Assembly: GCF_020615455.1 (NCBI RefSeq)
Contig: NW_025534368.1
Location: 64,501-128,500 of the forward strand
DNA length: 64,000 nucleotides
Direction: 5' to 3'
Source: Coregonus clupeaformis
Taxonomy: Eukaryota; Chordata; Actinopteri; Salmoniformes; Salmonidae
In this document: piece after piece, positions 11,632 through 20,344 of the stretch
How the letters are laid out: the number at the start of each line of letters is the position of its first letter
Numbering within the stretch: position 1 is the stretch's first letter
Position numbers and translations under genes: made by a program
Notes under the pieces: model-generated
The model's database searches: none
Told to the model about the DNA's origin: nothing
What the model saw: the letters and a program-made list of their open reading frames with translations, nothing else

Positions 11632-11905
11632 CCGAGTGGCGCAGTGGTCTACTAGAGATCCTGGTTCAAATCCAGGCTCTGTCGTAGCCGGCCGCGACCT
11701 GGAGACCCAATGGGGCGGCACACAATTGGCCAGCGTCGTCCAGGGTAGGGGAGGGAATGGCCGGCAGGGATGTAGCTCAGTTGGTAGAGCATGGCGTTTG
11801 CAACGCCAGGGTTGTGGGTTCGATTCCCACGGGGACCAGTATGGAGAAAAAAATTAAATAATGTATGCACTCACTCACTCTGGATAAGAGCGTCTGCTAA
11901 ATGAG
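11632..11905 (+). mobile_element. Salmonid composite tRNA-derived SINE
   Basis: The element starts CCCGAGTGGCGCAGTGGTC and has a first tRNA-like half (CCTGGTTCAAATCCAGG). Then comes a second tRNA-like head with an A box near 11,773-11,784 (TAGCTCAGTTGG) and a B box at 11,817-11,827 (GGTTCGATTCC). The tail is GGATAAGAGCGTCTGCTAAATG. Pol III would transcribe it from the internal boxes and a LINE would copy it. The double tRNA-like head makes it look like a fusion of two SINE families. Confidence 0.85.
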
Positions 11906-12343
11906 GTAAATGTAAATATGTGTGTGTGTGTGTATATATATAAAAACATGGGGGACTGGAAGTGATGCAGACAATTACATTGATGGAAGTTACAATCTAT
12001 CTGCAATATTAAGCTGATCTACCCCCTTAAAAAAACAAATAAATAAAATAATAATATTAATTACCTGAAAATTGTATGTCATCCAGTCTTAAAATGTCTG
12101 CAACAACCAAATACTGAAATACTGTTAAATATTTAAAAAAACATTGTTATCCATTGAGTGAATTGTTATCCATTGAGAGAGGGATATAGAATAGTATACT
12201 AAAGTGCTAGGTAATTTTTTTTACAACTGTGATGTAACTGATCATCCACTAGGTAGAGCCAGTGGTCCACTCTTGATTAGACACTTCACATAAAATATAA
12301 TTTTGTTTGGTAAAAACAGTAGGATAAATACATATGTAGGTAG

Positions 12344-12401
<58 letters not shown>

Positions 12402-12483
12402 CTAACATTCTAGATACACACACACACACACACACACATATTTAGACTAAAATATTTAGATATTTAGACATATTTAGACTAAA
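11906..12483. repeat. AT-rich spacer with (TA)n and (CA)n microsatellites
   Basis: It contains (TG)n/(TA)n at about 11,917-11,943, (AT)n at about 12,347-12,398 and (AC)n at about 12,416-12,439. The 12,236-12,345 part is duplicated at 13,284-13,455. No gene is seen. Confidence 0.75.
12236..12345 (+). repeat. Direct repeat copy 1 flanking the LINE fragment
   Basis: The block starting CTGTGATGTAACTGATCATC and ending ATATGTAGGTAGA recurs at 13,284-13,455 in the same orientation, with about 60 extra bases inside the second copy. The truncated LINE lies between the two copies. Confidence 0.75.
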
Positions 12484-13263
12484 AAGATTTGGCATGGGTC
12501 CTCAGATCCTCAAAAAATTCTACAGCTGCACCATCGAGAGCATCCTGACTGGTTGCATCACCGCCTGGTATGGCAACTGCTTGGCCTCTGACCGCAAGGC
12601 ACTACAGAGGGTAGTGCGTACGGCCCAGTACATCACTGGGGCAAAGCTCCCTGCCATCCAGGACCACTATACCAGGCGGTGTCAGAGGAAGGCCCTCAAA
12701 ATTGTCAAAGACTCCAGCCACCCTAGTCATAGATTGTTCTCTCTGCTACCGCACGGCAAGCGGTACCGGAGTGCCAAGTCTAGGTCCAAAAGACTTCTCA
12801 ACAGCTTCTACCCCCAAGCCATAAGACTCCTGAACAGCTAATCATGGCTACCCGGACTATTTGCACTGCCCCCACCCCATCCTTTTTACGCTGCTGCTAC
12901 TCTGTTAAGTATTTATGCATAGTCACTTTAACTCTACCCACATGTACATATTACCTCAACTACCTCAACTAGTCGGTGCCCCCCGCACATTGACTATGCA
13001 ACGGTACCCCCCTGTATATATAGCCTCCCTACTGTCACTTTATTTTACTGTATATATAGCCTCCCTACTGTCACTTTATGTCACTTTATTTTACTTCTGC
13101 TCTTTTTTTCTCAACACTTTTTTGTTGTTGTTTTATTTTACTTTTTTTGTTTAAAATAAATGCACTGTTGGTTAAGGGCTGTAAGTAAGCATTTCACTGT
13201 AATGTCTGCACCTGTTGTATTCGGCGCATGTGACCAATAAAAATTGATTTGATTTGATTTGAT
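12484..13263 (+). mobile_element. 5'-truncated LINE copy
   Basis: It has the same family 3' end as the element at 1.8-5.2 kb: ORF remainder, 3' UTR, then ATTTGATTTGATTTGATT pentamers ending near 13,263. 5' truncation is the normal result of incomplete target-primed reverse transcription. The ORF part is still open. Confidence 0.88.
12494..12841 (+). pseudogene. LINE reverse-transcriptase protein C-terminal fragment
   Basis: A 115-codon frame starts at MGPQILKKFYSC and ends QAIRLLNS with TAA at 12,839. It is almost identical to the C-terminus of the minus-strand LINE near 2.2-2.6 kb, and has no catalytic motif. Confidence 0.85.
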
Positions 13264-13283
13264 TAATTGACAAGTAATTTATC

Positions 13284-13455
13284 TATAACTGTGATGTAAC
13301 TGATTATCCACTAGGTAGAGCCAGTGGTCCAATATTGAGTAGAGACTTGGTTTGGCATGCATTTTCATGGGTTCTGAGACACCTTGAGACATGTCACATA
13401 AAATTGACATTTGTTTGGTATAAACAGTAGGATATATACATATGTAGGTAGAGTC
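13284..13455 (+). repeat. Direct repeat copy 2 flanking the LINE fragment
   Basis: This is the partner of 12,236-12,345; see that entry. It carries an extra segment around CATGCATTTTCATGGGTTC. Confidence 0.75.
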
Positions 13456-14145
13456 CATTCTCGTAAAAAAAAAATCAATAACACAACATCTCATTCATTA
13501 TATACTATATAATTTTATACAATACATTATTAAAAACATTTATTTATAATATACAACATAAGTAATATATATATATGCATAGTTATATATAAAAGCCTTC
13601 ATCATATTGAAAATTCAACTCACCTTCAAAATGCTCCATGAGGAATAAATGATTCAAGGAGTCTCTTTAAGATGTATGTCTTCAGGCCTTCTGGTCCTCT
13701 GGGTCTTTTTTCTTGGTTGACCGAGACATCCCAGGGGACGCTCTTTTATGGGGTCAAATGGATCTGTTTAGGTCAGCAGTAAAACGGGACATCTTAAAGA
13801 ATACAATTACCTTTTTTGTTTTTAATTGACTGAGACATCCACTGGACATTCCATCCTCAGACGCCTCCCGGACATTCCCGGACGCCCCCCCCTGAGAGCT
13901 ATTTTTAAAAGGTTAAAGGATAAACAGGTTTAAAAAAGTAGTTTCAAAGACACTTGGGGGACCCCATGTGTACATATAGTTCCCTTGTGTGTAAGGGACC
14001 CCCTAGATGAGCAAACTGTTGACCATTAAAATATGGATAGCTGAGAACTCTTTCTAAAAGGGTAAACAGGTTTACAAAATAGTTGTTTTAAAGAAACACC
14101 ACACACGCTCACACACACACAACCCAAAGAACCAGTGGCTCTTGT

Positions 14146-14148
<3 letters not shown>
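13456..14148. other. Spacer with no assignable gene
   Basis: A GTGAGT donor-like site on the minus strand (near 13,619) follows a short frame at about 13,735-13,620, but the frame does not join the 10,249 candidate exon in phase. Two related motifs (GACCGAGACATCCCAGGGGA and GACTGAGACATCCACTGGAC) show local repetition. Confidence 0.4.

Positions 14149-14234
<86 letters not shown>
14149..14234. repeat. (GA)n microsatellite
   Basis: An uninterrupted GA run of about 43 units. Confidence 0.98.
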
Positions 14235-14237
<3 letters not shown>

Positions 14238-14263
14238 GGGAGGGACGGAGAAAGAGAGAGAGA

Positions 14264-14277
14264 TAGATAGATAGATA
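14264..14277. repeat. GATA array, first piece
   Basis: Short GATA units ending in the TA target site of the Tc1 element. The array resumes at 15,737, 16,889 and 20,303. Confidence 0.9.
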
Positions 14278-15736
14278 CAGTGGGGAGAACAAGTATTTGA
14301 TACACTGCCGATTTTGCAGGTTTTCCTACTTACAAAGCATGTAGAGGTCTGTAATTTTTATCATAGGTACACTTCAACTGTGAGAGACGGAATCTAAAAC
14401 AAAAATCCAGAAAATCACATTGTATGATTTTTAAGTAATTAATTTGCATTTTATTGCATGACATAAGTATTTGATACAGGTTTCAGGGCTGTCACTGGGC
14501 AATACGGACTTTCAGCTCCCTCCAAAGATTTTCTATTGGGTTCAGGTCTGGAGACTAGCTAGGCCACTCCAGGACCTTGAGATGCTTCTTACGGAACCAC
14601 TCCTCAGTTGCCCTGGCTGTGTGTTTCGGGTCGTTGTCATGCTGGAAGACCCAGCCACGACCCCATCTTCAATGCTCTTACTGAGGGTAGGAGGTTGTTG
14701 GCCAAGATCTTGCGACACATGGCCCCATCCATCCTCCCCCTCAATACGGTGCAGTCATCCTGTCCCCTTTGCAGAAAAGCATCCCCAAAGAATGATGTTT
14801 CCACCTCCATGCTTCACGGTTGGGATCGTGTTCTTGGGGTTGTACTCATCCTTCTTCTTCCTCCAAACACAGCGAGTGGAGTTTAGACCAAAAATCTCTA
14901 TTTTTTCTCATCAGACCACATGACCTTCTCCCATTCCCTCCTCTGGATCATCCAGATGGTCATTGGCAAACTTCAGACGGGCCTGAACATGCGCTGGCTT
15001 GAGCAGGGGGACCTTGCGGGCACTGCAGGATTTTAATCCATGACTGCGTAGTGTGTTACTAATTGTTTTCTTTGAGACTGTGGTCCCAGCTCTCTTCAGG
15101 TCATTGACCAGGTCCTGCCGGTAGTTCTGGGCTGATCCCTCACCTTCCTCATGATCATTGATGCCCCACGAGGTGAGATCTTGCATGGAGCCCCAGACCG
15201 AGGGTGATTGACCGTCATCTTGAACTTCTTCCATTTTCTAATAATTGCGCCAACAGTTGTTGCCTTCTCACCAAGCTGCTTGCCTATTGTCCTGTAGCCC
15301 ATCCCAGCCTTGTGCAGGTCTACAATTTTATCCCTGATGTCCTTACACAGCTCTCTGGTCTTGGCCATTGTGGAGAGGTTGGAGTCTGTTTGATTGAGTG
15401 TGTGGACAGGTGTCTTTTATACAGGTAACGAGTACAAACAGGTGCAGTTAATACAGGTAATGAGTGGAGAACAGGAGGGCTTCTTAAAGAAAAACTAACA
15501 GGTCTGTGAGAGCCGGAATTCTTACTGGTTGGTAGGTGATCAAATACTTATGTCATGCAATAAAATGCAAATTAATTACTTAAAAATCATACAATTTAAT
15601 TTTCTGGATTTTTGTTTTAGATTCCGTCTCTCACAGTTGAAGTGTACCTATGATAAAAATTACAGACCTCTACATGCTTTGTAAGTAGGAAAACCTGCAA
15701 AATCGGCAGTGTATCAAATACTTGTTCTCCCCACTG
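14278..15736 (-). mobile_element. Full-length Tc1-like element
   Basis: TA sites flank the ends, CAGTGGGGAGAACAAGTATT on the left and its mirror AATACTTGTTCTCCCCACTG on the right. Terminal inverted repeats are about 200 bases. The transposase gene lies on the minus strand with frameshifts. It was inserted into a GATA array. Confidence 0.92.
14480..15368 (-). pseudogene. Tc1 transposase, frameshifted
   Basis: The ATG is at 15,368 (MAKTRELCKDIRDKIVDLHK). The paired-like DNA-binding domain is followed by a frame change near 15,100-15,200, then the middle (ISNTLRSHGLKSC) and a DDE-domain region down to about 14,480 in broken frames. The protein would cut and paste the element at TA sites; this copy looks inactive. 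The length matches the usual 340-residue family once the frames are followed. Confidence 0.85.
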
Positions 15737-15764
15737 TAGATAGATAGATAGATAGATAGATAGT
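15737..15764. repeat. GATA array, second piece
   Basis: GATA units resume right after the Tc1 end and run to the hAT-like element. Confidence 0.9.
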
Positions 15765-16888
15765 AGGGGTGTAACGATTCGTTTTAACAACGATTCGATT
15801 TGTATCACGATTCGTGGTTGTCGATACGATTCAAGGACGATATTGGTTAATTTAGAACGATACGATCCGAAACGATTCAGTGACTTGAAATCGATTCAGT
15901 AACCTTTTAGCCAAAAATTCAACCAGTGTGACTGAAATAAATACCTGGATACTGGACAGTGCAGGTGAAGTTTCCTAGATTCCTGTTTCTTGTAAGGACC
16001 GCAATGGTGGCTCGTAACTCCCCGCTGATAGTGTGAGCGATGCTCTGCATGATCCGGGTGCCCCCTTCACGTGAATGATATGCACCTCCGACATTTACTC
16101 CTAGCAGCTTCAGTAAAGGAACATCCTCAGAATAGGAAGACATGGGACGGCGTGTTTAGCTTTATGGAAAGAGAAAAATATTAAACAGAGCTTGCCGCTG
16201 TTCTTCATTCAGCTTGTCTCGCCATCTGGCAAGTGGGCGACTGGACATTTATTCTCGGCTAGCTTTTAGCAATGGCTTGCGCCACATTCGGGTGCTCCTT
16301 CCTCTTTCATGTTTGTCAAATAAAGGATGGTTGAAATTCTTTGAGCCTTTATAAAATGCACCGTTTTGTTTGCTAGATGTGGATTTGAGCTGCAAATCTT
16401 GCACCACATTTCAGTGGGCTCATCGTTAGCTTCAAGCCACTGCACATCTTGGAAAAAAAGTATTTTCTTCGGCTCTGGCTCCAGTTGGCGTTTTTTGTAG
16501 GTGGCGAAACGCCAAAGAAACTGCTTAATGTCTGTTGCTTTTTGGACATCCCTGACAGTAGTTGACAAGCAACATGTCATGTGTAAGGTTAGATGAGAAG
16601 ATCGGTCAAGTACGCAAAGGGCGTAGTAACACAAGTGGCATTACGATTCCTGATTTTTGTCGCGCTGCGATTGCGTACCAGTTATGTGCACCCCTGCATA
16701 TAAAGTCTGACGTGCTTAAATCCAATGGGTTATTTCCTAGTATCGATACAATCGATTTATTACATTTTAAAACGATGTTAGATCGACATATGTTGTCCAA
16801 AAGGCCAACTCGCAGAGCACAGATCGATGTAGTTGGATCATATGAATATAAATCGATATACGATGTAGTAGATGGATGCTACACCCCA
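15765..16888 (-). mobile_element. hAT-like transposon, probably non-autonomous
   Basis: The left end AGGGGTGTAACGATTC and right end GCTACACCCCA form short inverted repeats of the GGGGTGTA type common in fish hAT elements. The near-terminal zones are rich in CGAT motifs. A BED-finger-like frame lies inside on the minus strand, with no transposase catalytic region. GATA units on both sides obscure the 8-base target duplication. Confidence 0.6.
16266..16634 (-). pseudogene. BED-type zinc-finger-like fragment
   Basis: The 122-codon frame contains MWCKICSSNPHLANKT with a C-x2-C pair, and further on ISTILYLTNMK where a BED finger would have its leucine and histidine ligands. hAT transposases often begin with such a finger. 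The histidine pair is not clear, so the reading is tentative. Confidence 0.4.
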
Positions 16889-17076
<188 letters not shown>

Positions 17077-17674
17077 TGTGATGTCACGAGAGGCTGTGTC
17101 CTGGAGGGACGTTACATCCCCCTGAGGTGGCTGCAAACCCAGACAGCTATGGCTCCATCTGCTGGTAGGGTCGGGAACTCCACCCCTCTATGGCCAATCT
17201 TCCCACGCAGCTGAAACAAATGAGGAGCTGATGAGCTGAAGGTTTGGGAAGGGAAGAGACACAGTCTCCAACCTGGGCTCTGGAGGACAAGAGTGCTGCA
17301 CGTCCACTTCCAGGAGGAATATAAGGATTTGGAGATACTTACCTTTGGGAAATACTCACCTTTGGATATATGCACCTGTGGAAATACGTGTGGGACATTT
17401 GGAAGGACGTTTTGCTGGGTTGGCCACTAGCTGCAACGTGGAATACAGTAAGACTGGGGAAAAGTTATTTGAGCGAGGGAGAGTTATGATTTTGGATGTG
17501 GAAGAGACATCCCTGAACTGTTAACCCTTAAAGAGCCACCAGAGAACAGAATTGTGTTATACTTTCGTTAGTTTCCCAAGACCTTTAATAAAATCCTTGT
17601 TTTGGTGGAACCTGGTCTCCTTGCACTACTTGAGCAATCCCGCTGAAAGCTGTGTAGCCTCTCGTGACATCACA
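17077..17674 (+). repeat. 5' LTR of the smc2-carrying element
   Basis: It starts TGTGATGTCACGAGAGGC and ends with the perfect inverse GCCTCTCGTGACATCACA, an 18-base terminal inverted repeat. It holds AATAAA near 17,586. Relative to the 339-base LTR of the copy at 41.7 kb it has about 265 extra bases (about 17,280-17,545), including a TATAAG motif. The internal region begins GATGGTGGAGAA, so a primer site would start TGGTGGAGAA; I cannot name the tRNA. Confidence 0.9.
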
Positions 17675-17714
17675 GATGGTGGAGAAGTACGGAACGCTCA
17701 AGCGTTAATAGTGC

Positions 17715-18840
17715 ATGTCAGAGGAGGATACCGAAGGTTTGATCACCCAGTTTTCCAAGTTGGCCGTAGGCTCCCCGCCGACTGAAATGGAGGACATATT
17801 GAAAGCCCTTGTTGCTGGCCAGCAAGCCCAGATGCAAGCAAACGTGGCTCTCTTGGAGGAGCAAAAGAAAGCCAACCTTCTGAAGGCAGAGGAATTGCAG
17901 TTGCAGAGACAGAGGGTGGTCCAAAATACCCGCCCAATAAAGGCAAGTGACTTTATATCTAAGATGGGAGCTACCGATGACATTGAGGCATACCTGCATG
18001 CATTTGAGGCCACGGCCACTAGGGAAGCCTGGCCCAAGCAACAGTGGGTTGGTCTGTTAGCCCCCCTTTCTAACCGGGGAATCGCTGAATGCTGTCCGGG
18101 ACCTGGGCCCTGACCAGGTTACTGACTATGATGCCCTGAAGTCTGAGATCCTCAGCAGATATGGACTCACAAAGTTTGGTATGGCCCAGCGCTTCACAGC
18201 TGGACCTTCCAACCAGACCAACCTCCTCGGGCGCAGATGCATGAACTTGTCCGAATCGCAAGGAAATGGCTGGATCCGCAGAGGAATACAGCAGCGGCGG
18301 TGGTGGAGGCCGTGGTGGTGGATCGTTACCCACGCGCCCTGCCTTATGAGGCAAAACGGTTCATCAGTCAACAGGCCTTGACCAGGCTGATCGACCGTGG
18401 AAGCTGTGGAAAAGTACCAGGCCACAGCGGAGATGCTGAATGCTTCCCGAAAAGACCCCAGGAGTGCGGCCCCACCACAAATGGGAAGAACCCGTCCAAA
18501 GGACCCCCAAGGTCTCGAACCCAGCCACGCCAGGACTTATCCCGGCTCCAGGGGGAGCCAGAAACCAGGCGGGTCCAAGAAGAGTACACCAGGAGGGGGA
18601 AACTCGACAGTGTTACCGGTGTGGGGAGATGGGACATATCTCCTGGCAGTGTGGGAAACCAGCCGATGAACCTATGCCCACGGCGGAGTCCTCCAGCTCA
18701 GCACCCACACACCGTTTTGCCTCGCTCTTGGGAGTCGAGATGGCGGCCCAGATCGACCCCACCTGCCCGGTAACTGTGAATCACCATGATGTGGAGGCCT
18801 TACTGGATTCTGGTAGCCGGGGCCACCCTGGTGCGTAAGG
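17715..18840 (+). pseudogene. Gag of Gmr1-like element (SCAN-like capsid, zinc knuckle), frameshifted
   Basis: The ATG at 17,715 starts MSEEDTEGLITQF. A coiled-coil-like stretch (about 17,790-17,930) is followed by a capsid region (FISKMGATDDIEAYLHAFE, later EILSRYGLT) resembling the SCAN fold, which is known to derive from Gmr1-like capsids. After frame changes near 18,080, 18,230 and 18,390 comes the zinc knuckle CYRCGEMGHISWQC at 18,611-18,652. Gag would form the particle that packages element RNA. Most breaks are single-base changes, several in homopolymers. Confidence 0.85.
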
Positions 18841-19189
18841 ATTTGGTGGGCCCAACGTGTCTGACCCCCGGGGAAAGTCCTCCCAGTTTCCTGTGTCCAT
18901 TGGGGACACCAGAGAATACCCCATTACTGAACTTACAATGACCAGCACACGGGGAACCATACACACGACGGCGGGGGGTGGTTGATTCCTCCCCGTCCCT
19001 GTCCTAATTGGGACGAGACTGCCCAGCCTTTTACCCACTCTGGAGAGAGTCTCAGGAGAGGATAACCCGAGTACCTCGGAAACGGAGAGGCAAGACTCAT
19101 CCTGGGAAGGCTCCGGTGCAATCCTCCGAGTTACTCACTCCCGCCCGGGCTCGGATAGGGATGGCAGGTGCCCAGACCGACACAGAGAC
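18790..19189 (+). pseudogene. Protease remnant leading into the smc2 segment
   Basis: The aspartic protease active-site block LLDSGSR lies near 18,803, with the frame lost at an extra G soon after. The tail (GRDCPAFYPLWRE, near 19,011) is in frame with MAGAQTDTET at 19,161 and then with the smc2 sequence. The fuller copy at 43.2-43.6 kb matches base for base up to the switch. Confidence 0.8.
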
Positions 19190-19611
19190 GGAGCTACAGA
19201 ATCTGGACAAAGAACTGTCTGGTCTGAAGGGGACCGCTGAGAGGTATCGTTTGTTAAAGCAACAGTTAGACATGAAGACAGAAGAGTTAGATATCCTCCA
19301 GGCTAAACTCCAACAGAGCTCCTTCCATAAGCAACAGGAGGAGCTGGAGAGGCTGCGCAGGACCATCGAGGAGTGTGAGGAGACCCTGCGCAGTAGTAAG
19401 GAGGTCCAGAAGAAGGCAGAGGAGAAGTACAAGGTGTTGGAGAACAAGATGAAGAATGCGGAGGCAGAGAGAGAGAAGGAACTGAAAGCTGCTCAACAGA
19501 AGCTAAACTCTGCTAAAACCAAGGCTGATGCGTTCAGTAAGAAACTCAAGGAGAGACAACAGGAGGCTGAGTCCCTGGTCCTAGAGTTGGAGGAGTTGAA
19601 GAGAGAGCAGT
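19190..19611 (+). pseudogene. smc2: Captured cDNA fragment of smc2 (condensin subunit) coiled coil
   Basis: About 141 codons run open and without introns. They begin ELQNLDKELSGLKGTAERYR, continue through QQSSFHKQQEELERL and AEEKYKVLENKMKNAEAERE, and end LVLELEELKREQ. This strongly resembles the coiled-coil arm of SMC2, the condensin ATPase that compacts mitotic chromosomes; I recognise the match from memory of vertebrate SMC2. No Walker or hinge motif is included. The segment is in frame with the protease/pol frame upstream and with the RNase H tail GKHHGNADA downstream. Junctions coincide with short shared bases (about GAGAC on the left, CTGGCAAG on the right), as expected from template switching during reverse transcription of a packaged spliced mRNA. 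Confidence 0.88.
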
Positions 19612-19690
19612 CTGGCAAGCACCACGGCAATGCGGACGCCCCCCAGGCGTGATGCCTTCGCTGCCTTTACCCGACGAGGACGTCGGTCCC

Positions 19691-19701
19691 GAGGAGGGGG
19701 A
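19691..19701 (+). other. Polypurine tract
   Basis: GAGGAGGGGGA lies two bases before the 3' LTR. It primes plus-strand DNA synthesis. The same tract precedes the 3' LTR of the copy at 46.4 kb. Confidence 0.8.
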
Positions 19702-19703
19702 TG

Positions 19704-20302
19704 TGTGATGTCACGAGAGGCTGTGTCCTGGAGGGACATTACATCCCCCTGAGGTGGCTGCAAACCCAGACAGCTATGGCTCCATCTGCTGGTAGGGTCG
19801 GGAACTCCACCCCTCTATGGCCAATCTTCCCACGCAGCTGAAACAAATGAGGAGCTGATGAGCTGAAGGTTTGGGAAGGGAAGAGACACAGTCTCCAACC
19901 TGGGCTCTCTGGAGGACAAGAGTGCTGCACGTCCACTTCCAGGAGGAATATAAGGATTTGGAGATACTTACCTTTGGGAAATACTCACCTTTGGATATAT
20001 GCACCTGTGGAAATACGTGTGGGACATTTGGAAGGACGTTTTGCTGGGTTGGCCACTAGCTGCAACGTGGAATACAGTAAGACTGGGGAAAAGTTATTTG
20101 AGCGAGGGAGAGTTATGATTTTGGATGTGGAAGAGACATCCCTGAACGTTAACCCTTAAAGAGCCACCAGAGAACAGAATTGTGTTATACTTTCGTTAGT
20201 TTCCCAAGACCTTTAATAAAATCCTTGTTTTGGTTGAACCTGGTCTCCTTGCACTACTTGAGCAATCCCGCTGAAAGCTGTGTAGCCTCTCGTGACATCA
20301 CA
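19704..20302 (+). repeat. 3' LTR of the smc2-carrying element
   Basis: Nearly identical to the 5' LTR; the differences seen are a CT insertion near 19,908 and a few point or single-base changes. The high identity suggests a recent insertion. Confidence 0.92.

Positions 20303-20341
<39 letters not shown>
20303..20341. repeat. GATA array, fourth piece
   Basis: ATAG units resume right after the 3' LTR. Confidence 0.97.

Positions 20342-20344
<3 letters not shown>

Larger units (their letters stand above)
17077..20302 (+). mobile_element. Gmr1-like Gypsy element with pol replaced by host smc2 sequence
   Basis: Two LTRs of about 598 bases (17,077-17,674 and 19,704-20,302) differ at only a few positions. 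Inside are gag, zinc knuckle and protease remnants matching the fuller relative at 41,732-46,776. Then comes an abrupt switch near 19,190 to intronless smc2 coding sequence, and a return near 19,612 to the last codons of RNase H, the polypurine tract and the 3' LTR. About 2.75 kb of pol (the counterpart of 43,590-46,338) is missing. It cannot move on its own but keeps LTRs and gag, so a relative could mobilise it in trans. Confidence 0.92.

Noticed and set aside
11760..11830. Functional tRNA gene
   Set aside because: A- and B-box motifs are those of a SINE head with a SINE tail; the cloverleaf is not maintained.
13620..13740. Exon upstream of the 10,249 candidate exon
   Set aside because: A good donor exists, but no frame joins the next exon in phase and stays open.
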